The notes under the pieces: generated by a model | What the model was told of the DNA's origin: nothing | Database searches by the model: none | What the model saw: the letters and a program-made list of their open reading frames with translations, nothing else | Shown: positions 57,109-64,000 of the stretch, in pieces | Layout of the letters: every line of letters starts with the position of its first letter | Numbering within the stretch: the first letter of the stretch is position 1 | Origin: Parasponia andersonii | Lineage: Eukaryota; Streptophyta; Magnoliopsida; Rosales; Cannabaceae | Length of the DNA: 64,000 bases | Direction of reading: 5' to 3' | NCBI GenBank assembly: GCA_002914805.1 | Contig: JXTB01000175.1 | Coordinates: 689,710-753,709, forward strand | Made by a program: the position numbers and the translations under genes

Positions 57109-57750
57109 CTACAAGAAATGAATCTTATTAGGCCTACAAATATCATCCTAATAGGCCTGAATGTCATCCCAATACCCTATTAAGGTGACATTGACGTCCT
57201 AATAATTCGTTCCAATTGCTCCGTTCCAATATGTATTTATTGGGACGACTTTTGTTGTCGTCCAATAAGTACACCAATTGAAACAACAAATATTATCCCT
57301 AGATGGCTAAAAAATACATGATCCAGCCATCCTATTAGGATGTCATTTTTCACATATATCACCCTAATAGGTTTGGTAATTTTTAAAAAAAACAAAAATT
57401 TTTATTAAAAAAAATTATACAAATCTATAAGGACGATAAATAATAGTCAAAAAGTTTGCATTGCCCTTTTTTTTAATATAATAGAATTTATGCTTTGGAG
57501 TTAATTAATGTTAATGCAATTGATTACTAATAAGTTTAAACTAACATCAAGTATTACGAAATAAACGATAATTAACACCGGAACTAGAATTATAATAATT
57601 ATCAGTAATATCATTCAAATAAAAATAAACAAGTATAGAATCCCAAAATATTTAAATTGCATAAATAGAAAATCAAGAAATATGTAAATAAAACTACTAA
57701 ACTCTATCTAAAGAGAAAATCGTAGAACAACTAAATAAAACTCCATAGAT

Positions 57751-57855
57751 TTAATCATCACCCAAATCCACATCTTCCTCCTGCTGCTCATGCTGTGGAG
57801 GAGGAACAATACCAGGAACAGCCCAAAGTAAGAGTGTGCGAAGGCGCTCCGGTAA
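57751..57855 (-). pseudogene. C-terminal fragment of CACTA accessory transposase
   Basis: Minus-strand reading LPERLRTLLLWAVPGIVPPP, then an HEQQEEDVDLGDD tail and a stop at 57751-57753. The proline-rich plus acidic C-terminus is typical of the Transposase_24-type ORF of plant CACTA elements. A short fragment only; assignment rests on position and style. Confidence 0.5.
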
Positions 57856-58136
57856 AATTATTTACACTTGCCAAACACAAAACAACCTTATCCCATTTAC
57901 CTGATTCAATGGGTCTATAATATCACATAAATGAAAAAGTTGCAGCAAAATTGAATAAAAAAGTAAACACAGCATTAAAAAAAAACACATATTTAAAAAG
58001 TAATAAATAAAATCTTGTCAACCATCAATTTGCATATCTTCAAAACGCAGATTCTTAGTTGACAACTTCATCAAGCATCAATTTAAAATGTTCCATAAAA
58101 AAGATTCAACTTTAAGTACATATTATTATTCTTTAC

Positions 58137-58139
<3 letters not shown>

Positions 58140-58167
<28 letters not shown>
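58140..58167. repeat. AT microsatellite
   Basis: Perfect AT dinucleotide run. Confidence 0.95.
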
Positions 58168-58678
58168 GAAGGATAGCTAAACTAGGAGTCCTTCTGAACG
58201 GTGTCAGTTCCAGCAATATAGAATGGCGACCAAAGATTGTAAGCACGAAGCAGAATACCAGATATGAGTTTGTGAGAACATCCTTATTAAGCTCTTGGCA
58301 ATGAGCCAAGTAATAAACAAGTTTTGAATGTATCAACATGAAAGTACTTTTCCATAGTAAAACATTATCACAGGAAAGGATACAGAATTAACTAAGGAAG
58401 AGGAGCCACCAAAACTTGATATCCTCTTTACTAGACAAGTATGAGGCTGCATACTGTCATGTAAGTTATAAATCTATATAATTCCTTGCAACTCTCAATC
58501 TACGTAATTTGTTTTTCTTTAATACACCAATGAATTTGCAATTGTGATTCTAAGTTATCCTATGGAATCTCTACAACGAGTTTATGTCAATTAGCAAGTT
58601 GTATATAATCAAAGTTAAAACCATAGTTGTTGCAGACAGGATGGAAGTGTCCTGAAATGGTATGTTACAGATTTACCA

Positions 58679-58730
58679 AGACTAGAAACAACACAAACCC
58701 AATAAATCATAGCAACTCAATGCCCAATTA
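58679..58730. repeat. 52-bp dispersed direct repeat, copy 1
   Basis: Begins AGACTAGAAACAACACAAAC and ends CCCAATTA. Copy 2 is at 59172-59223, 493 bp away, with several substitutions. Confidence 0.88.
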
Positions 58731-59171
58731 CTTGATCACGTCCGACCTTGCTGAACCAGACTTATATATATATTCTCTTTTCTTTTATTTAATACCATAA
58801 ACAACCATTTCTTCATTTATCTAATAAGGAAAGCACAACATGTCTTTATTTCTTAGACGGTGATTTTATATGGTTAAATACCTTAGCCGCCTTTGCTGCA
58901 AGTTTCTTCTCCTTGTGAAAAGATTTCTTCTTTGAGAGAAATCATGTTTTTCCTATATGCATCAAAAAGTCTCATATATATAGATCATGAAAAGATTATT
59001 GCAAGTGTTCAACCAAAAGTTTTAGTGTACGATCAAGTAAGCACTGAAATCAAACACCTGTGTTGCTTCCATTTCAACTTTTGTAAGTGTTCTCTTCCCT
59101 GCATATTGGCTGTCAATGGGTATTGTACAAATAACTTATATAAATCTTTTAAGTAAATAGCCATGTTTATA
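58731..59171. other. AT-rich sequence between the 52-bp repeats
   Basis: No recognised gene. An 87-codon plus frame (58893-59156) shows no family motif. Confidence 0.4.
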
Positions 59172-59223
59172 AGACTAGAAATAACACAAACCCAGCATAC
59201 AATAGCAACTCAATACCCAATTA
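59172..59223. repeat. 52-bp dispersed direct repeat, copy 2
   Basis: Begins AGACTAGAAATAACACAAAC and ends CCCAATTA; in direct orientation with copy 1. Confidence 0.88.
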
Positions 59224-60392
59224 GCATAAAATTAATCGACTTAAACCACCAATTTACCAAACAAGAAACCAAAAATAAACCCATGTGCCTAGTGTTAGAG
59301 TGGTTTCTTACCAGCCGTCCACGCGTCTCGAACTGCTGATGCTGTATTCTCCAACTGTCCACGTGTCCTTGCTGTCCTAAAGTTCTCTGAACTCCAAACA
59401 AGATCGGAGAGGTGGGGGTAGCTACCTGCAAATACTCTCCGATGTTTAAGTCAGTGGTTTATCTTTGATACAGGGTAGCAAGGAAAATATTTCAGTATGA
59501 ATATCTCTCTGTTTCTTGTTAACAGACTTTTCTATATATATCTGTTTCTTAAGTGTACATACCCCTCTCGGGAATGCATGGCTCTTATATAGTAGTCCTG
59601 AGATATTGAACATCGTGGTTCTCAATCTCAGGACTGAGTACCTTTTACCTCCAAATCTTTTTCAGCAGTCACGGACCGAGATTTCGGCGATCTCCTCTGT
59701 GTTGCCGTGGCCTGATTTTCGCCGCCTCCTTCGGCTTCAATCTATCAGGAGTAAAATCTGGTTAAATCACCGTTCTGTCAGGACAGCTTGTCCCTAGCAT
59801 ATACCTAACCAGAATCGCATTAAATACTCTGTCTGAGTCTGGAACCGTGAGTCGCTTTCCACTGTATTCGGTCGGAAGACCCTTGGGGCTTCTGACCCTC
59901 TGCTGTCGAGGTTGGGGTCAGACTGGGCCAAACCATCTGGGGTCAGTGATAGACTCGGCCCTAATCTCGGATGGCCCAATGGCCGATTGTGAGGTCACGT
60001 GCGATCCGCGTGGCCTTCCACGTGGCATATGGCTCGGGAGCGGGTCCCACAATTGCCCCTATTTTCCTACTTGATGGATTCGTGTCTATCAAGTAGGGAA
60101 ACCGTCTCTCTGTTCCCCCAATCTGGAGGACGCACGTGGTTCCCTCTTCCCGATGCGGAGATACGCCATCTCTCGTCACGAGATCTGTTTGAATTTTGAA
60201 GTTCTGACTGCTCGATTTCCTTTATTCTCTCTTCTTCCAGAAAAATGCTTCGGCTTCTCCCCTATAAAAACCGTAATTGTATTCATTTGTCATTTTACCA
60301 AAATTTTGAATCATTCCAATCTCATAACATCCCAGGGTCTCTGCTTCCTTCTCTTCTAAAGACTCACACTCTTCCAGTCGCGTTTCTGAACA
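59224..60392 (+). promoter_or_regulatory. GC-rich leader/LTR-like region with TATA box
   Basis: Composition shifts sharply to GC-rich near 59290. A TATA box (CCTATAAAAACC, TATAAAA at 60263-60269) lies 124 bp upstream of the ATG at 60393. The block has TGTTAGAGTGG near 59293 as a possible LTR start, but no partner LTR is in the window, so it is unclear whether this is an LTR or a leader. Confidence 0.5.
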
Positions 60393-63300
60393 ATGGCTTC
60401 AAATCAAAACCAGGAATTGCAACCCGCTATGGATTCAGAATTAGATTCACTTAGGAGATAACTCTACCTCCCCAGAGGAGTGACGCTTCAATGGGTTGAG
60501 GGCCCTGCAGACTGGTACCTTCGCCTTGCGCCCCCGAGGGTTCCATCGTCTTGGGCAGGAAGAATCTGGACTGTCTGCGATTCCCTATTCCTCCCCTAAT
60601 CCACCAATTTTTTGCCTTGACAGGAATCCATTCGATGCAGCTGAATGCAAATGGGATTATGATTCTGATGGGGCTTTCTGCCCTATCAGTTATCTACAAC
60701 ATGCATATTGACCTGGAGGTGGTCTTTTATGCTTATAAGCTCATTCTTATCCCCAAGAAAGGCTCCTACCCCACCTTCTATCTCCAGCCGCTGCCTGGGC
60801 GCCACATCTTTTGGGGGTTGCCGCGGTCAGACAAACAATGGGACTCTCATGCCAGGCTTTATGCTGTTGGAGGGGCGTGGTGCTCCCCTTGGGTGAATGG
60901 AGAGCATTTCCAAATCCCCTCAGTCTTCCTACAGAGTAAGTATTAGACCATGATCTTTGGGTCTGGGTCCTCTCCTGATATTATTGCTCGTGTTACTTTG
61001 TCCTGTGCAGCCTCAGCAGAAGAAAGCAGGTTTGAGCCGCACCTGTCGGCTGGGCGGCTCAAAAGCCTGGAGGGGATCATAATCTTCAGCTCTCCGGAGG
61101 AATGCAGGCACATTCAAGCCGTCCTCAACCCCCTGACGATGAACCTGATGCCCAAGATGGTCTCGTACCTTCCCTTCCCTTTGGATACCTGGGTCATCAC
61201 CAAGCACCTGAGGAGTCGACTCGACGCCTCCGCCCTGAACCGATTTCGCCGGGACGAAAGTGACTGGATCACCACGGTGAGTCGGCAGGTTGCAGCTTCA
61301 AGCCAACTGGTGGGCACCAACGATCTGGTAGTGCCGTCCAATCACGAGCTCGAGGAAGCCGTGAGGCTTGTGGCCGCAGAGTGTGTCAGGCTCCGCCAGG
61401 AAGAAAACGCCGCCCCCAAAGGGTTAGGGGTGAGTTTATTTTTAAATCTTTGAATCTTTGTGGGTCGGGCCGCGACCGCAAACTAATCTCGTTGTTTGTT
61501 TTTCACAGGTTCTGAGACGGGCCCGTCAGCCGGCCTCTCTCCCATCAAAGGGGGGTGTCGCGGCATCAAAAGCTCAAACCAAGGCATCTACTGGGCGGTG
61601 CCTCGTGGTGCATTCGGGAGGAGCAAAACCAGTGGTTCCTCGCTCCGACGCTGGCGGATCTCCACTCGGGGGACCGTCTACCATCCTGATCGTGTGCGGG
61701 GAAGAGACGACGCCAAGCCCGATTGGGGGGTCTGCAGCGGTGATCTCGCCCACCCCTGACTCCGGTTCAAAATCGAGTGCTGTTAGCCTCGGTGGAGAGA
61801 TCGCCGAGCTCAGTGGGGGAGTTTCGAGATTGAAATCCAGACTCTCCTCCCCTCCCCCGGTCCCTACAAAGCGGCAACGAGAGGTCGGCTCATCCTCTGA
61901 GGAAGAGGGCCGGGTGGAGAAGAGGGGTAGGGTCGTCCTTTCGTCTGATAATGACGATGATGGGGTGACACTGACCCTTCTAAGGAGAAAGCGGTCAGTA
62001 CGCGGTAGCCAGCCCAAAGGAGGTGCATTGCCTCCCACCGTGGTCGACGGCATTCCTGATGGCTCCGGACCTTCCTCTGTCCCTATCGCTCCTGCTCTGG
62101 AGGTGTGCCCAGTGGACGGAGAGGATGCCCTTATGACCGGCGAGGCGGGGCCGCGTTCCCCGGGCGTGGGCGACACTCAAAAGGATGGTCCAGCCATGGA
62201 GCCAGAGCTGGAAGCCCTTACATCGGAGAATGTCGAGCTCATCACCACCCGCACTCTTGCACATGTTTGTTTCATTCGGGTGCTTTTATGTTTTTCAACA
62301 TCTTTGGTAAATGCTGACCCCTCTTTTATTGCTTAACCTGCAGCTATCCGCCATCCAGTCCTTCTACTCTGCTCACGTCAGGGATCTGACCGAGGAGCTG
62401 AGCTCCCGTTCTACACTAGCTAAGCGCAGCGAGGCTGCCCTCATCGAATTGAGGTCTGACTTTGATGCATATCGGGGCCTCGAGGAAGCGAGGGTTAGCA
62501 GCACAGTGGCGCACGCCATGAGTGTCGAGAGAGCCAGAAGCGAGGAGCTAGCTGCGAGATTGGCTCAGGCGGAGGCCAACAGGCTTGCCCAATCCGAAGC
62601 CGCCAGGCTGGCTCAGGGCGAACTGAGGATCAAAGAGCAAGAGTTACAGAGTGCGGGGGCAGAGATGGGACTGGCCTTTATCGCTCGTGACCAGGCTATT
62701 AAGGACGCCAAGGAAGCGAGAAAAGCCAAGGCGGCAGCCAAGCTAGACGCCCATGCTCTGCAACAAAGACTTGATCGGTCCCATGAGGTAAACCGATATC
62801 TCTTTCTGGACCATAAAAATCTAATGGGTGCTCAGGTGGAGATATCTAGTAAACATTGCACAGACCTCGCTGGTATTAATTCTTTATTGGTCGACTTATC
62901 GCAGCGGCAGGCAGAACTCAGATTGGCAGCGCTGAAGGATAAACTGGCGGATGCGGAGAAGTTAAAAGCAAGGTACCAGAAGCAGGTGGACGTTCTTTCT
63001 GCGGAAAGTTACAGGTCTGGCTGGGAGAATAGAGAATTTGAAAACCATGCTGAGGAGGTGACGCCAGACCAATTTGACGATCAGAAAGGCGTCGAGAGGG
63101 ACCACTACTCCATCAAGCACTACATGCAGCAGCTCGGGAATGAGATCAGAATCATATACCCAGCTGACGTGCTGGAGATGCTTGCTGCAGAGAAGGATGG
63201 GCCCTCTACATCTGCCCCTGGTGCCGCAGAGCTTATCCCTGCTTCTGGTCCGCCAGATCAAACTCCGGAAGCCCTGGACATTCAGCCTAGCCTCGGGGTC

Positions 63301-63486
63301 TCAACTGGTGAAGGGTCTGGCGCGGTCGTCGTATCTGGTGATGAATCTGATCCGGCCACGCCACCCTTCTCCGAGGCTGGTCCAAGCGCTGGGGTTGGCC
63401 GCGCCTCCTCGGACGGAGGTAATCAGGACCCCCAGTTCTGTATATTTGTAAAGCTAATCATTCATTGTAATCCTTCGAATAAATGA
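60393..63486 (+). CDS. Four-exon retroelement gene: gypsy-type transposon domain plus coiled coil
   Basis: Proposed exons: 60393-60935, 61011-61429, 61509-62264 and 62344-63486. All introns are GT...AG and the junctions keep frame. Exon 1 carries the plant 'putative gypsy type transposon' domain layout (IPPLIHQFFALTGIHSMQLN, YKLILIPKKGSYPTFYLQPL, PGRHIFWGLPRSDKQWDS). Exon 3 is Ser/Gly/Pro-rich with an acidic run. Exon 4 is a long Ala/Glu/Arg coiled coil (about 240 residues) and an acidic tail. Exon 1 has a stop near 60462 and a frame change near 60545, so the N-terminus is damaged or the start lies elsewhere; exons 2-4 are fully open. GC-rich codon use contrasts with all neighbours. The role is unknown; a gag-like structural role in a Tat-like element is a guess. 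Confidence 0.6.
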
Positions 63487-64000
63487 TAAAGGACGCACCA
63501 TCATTTTTAGACTGTTTTCTTTCGCATCCAACCGTTTGTATAAATGTCTGTAAGGACTCGATTTCGGATTATTGGTGAGCCTTCCTCAGGTCATGATTAT
63601 TTGGACTAGCTCCGACATAGGGGTGCAAGCTTTGGCTCATCCGGTTTTGTAGAAGTGTAACTCTCGTTATAACTTGTTTTGGCAGATTTCGACCCTCGCG
63701 TGTGGCTAGATTTCTCCGACCCCAAATGGGACCGTGCTTGGAGCCAGCTCTAGGGATTGGTCGATCATTACTTAGACCCGTCGTTGCAGAGGAGAAGGCC
63801 CGGGCTTGGCTCTTATCGGAAATAAACAAGGCATAATCATTCCGACGTCTCCTTAAGAGTCCGCTCCAAACCTGTGCCTCGTAAGTAGGGCTCTTGAGTG
63901 CTCACCACCATTATCCGCGCACTTTGTATTTTTAGGACATAATAAATAGGCTTTAATCTTGATTCTTACTTCCACGTTTGGTTTGTCTCTGGACTACTTC
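63487..64000. other. Downstream part of GC-rich retroelement block
   Basis: The composition continues from the preceding gene. No coding motif or LTR end is recognised before the window stops. Confidence 0.4.

Larger units (their letters stand above)
57109..58670 (-). mobile_element. CACTA-like element fragment in intron 3 of gene B
   Basis: It begins CACTACAAGAAATGAATC, the common plant CACTA terminus, followed by subterminal repeats of CCTAATAGG / CCTATTAGG and CCAAT words (57125-57375). A minus-strand transposase C-terminus lies at 57751-57855. The opposite terminus (TTCTTGTAGTG) is not found downstream, so the right limit is arbitrary: the element is truncated, interrupted, or runs out of the window. 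Confidence 0.65.

Noticed and set aside
61574-62176. 200-codon minus-strand open frame
   Set aside because: It lies fully opposite exon 3 of the GC-rich gene, is Ser/Pro/Thr-rich without motifs, and is explained by the low stop frequency in GC-rich sequence.

Overview
This is a window of an AT-rich flowering-plant nuclear genome, probably a eudicot. The evidence is intron-bearing WAT1-related (nodulin MtN21/UMAMIT-type) transporter genes buried in nested plant transposable elements: Ty1/copia, Ty3/gypsy Tekay-like and Tat-like elements, CACTA, hAT and Mutator-like elements (MULEs). I saw no bacterial, organellar, rRNA or tRNA genes, and no CRISPR. The species cannot be named from the sequence.

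Layout. 0.2-4.7 kb (minus): a 5'-truncated, stop-riddled Ty1/copia polyprotein. 5.4-6.7 kb (plus): a broken hAT transposase. 7.0-39.9 kb (plus): one ancestral WAT1-related gene (copy A), blown up to about 33 kb by insertions. An 11.2-kb CACTA element sits inside exon 4 (8074-19240). A 15.6-kb Tekay-like Ty3/gypsy element follows exon 4 (19545-35160) and carries a 2.8-kb solo-LTR-like insert in its own 3' LTR. A 3.4-kb internally deleted Tat-like LTR element sits in intron 6 (36093-39489) with a perfect 5-bp target duplication. 40.3-42.4 kb: a solo-LTR-like block. 42.9-52.7 kb: a complete but decayed MULE with imperfect terminal inverted repeats, a plus-strand DUF1985/Ulp1-type cysteine protease gene and a convergent minus-strand MURA transposase gene; its noncoding parts carry a dispersed GTCACAAA/TTTGTGAC quasi-palindrome. 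52.8-53.7 kb: two MITE-like elements. 55.2-55.9 kb (plus): the first three exons of a second WAT1-related gene (copy B), with no stops. 57.1 kb onward: the start of another CACTA-like element in copy B's intron 3. 59.3-64 kb: a much GC-richer block with a TATA box and a four-exon retroelement-type gene (gypsy-type transposon domain plus long coiled coil) whose last three exons are open and splice in phase.

How it fits together. The cellular genes are a tandem pair of WAT1-related membrane transporters on the same strand. Copy A is dead: lost splice donor, exon 4 split by CACTA, exon 5 not found, frameshifts in exons 6-7. Copy B looks intact as far as it is visible. Nearly all transposon coding sequence has decayed through C:G to T:A transitions (CAG to TAG, TGG to TAG/TGA, CGA to TGA, Cys TGY to Tyr TAY), as expected after long cytosine methylation. 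The strongest unexplained signal is the motif family dispersed through the DUF1985/Ulp1 MULE, which resembles in layout the binding sites of transposon-encoded anti-silencing proteins known from Arabidopsis VANDAL MULEs.
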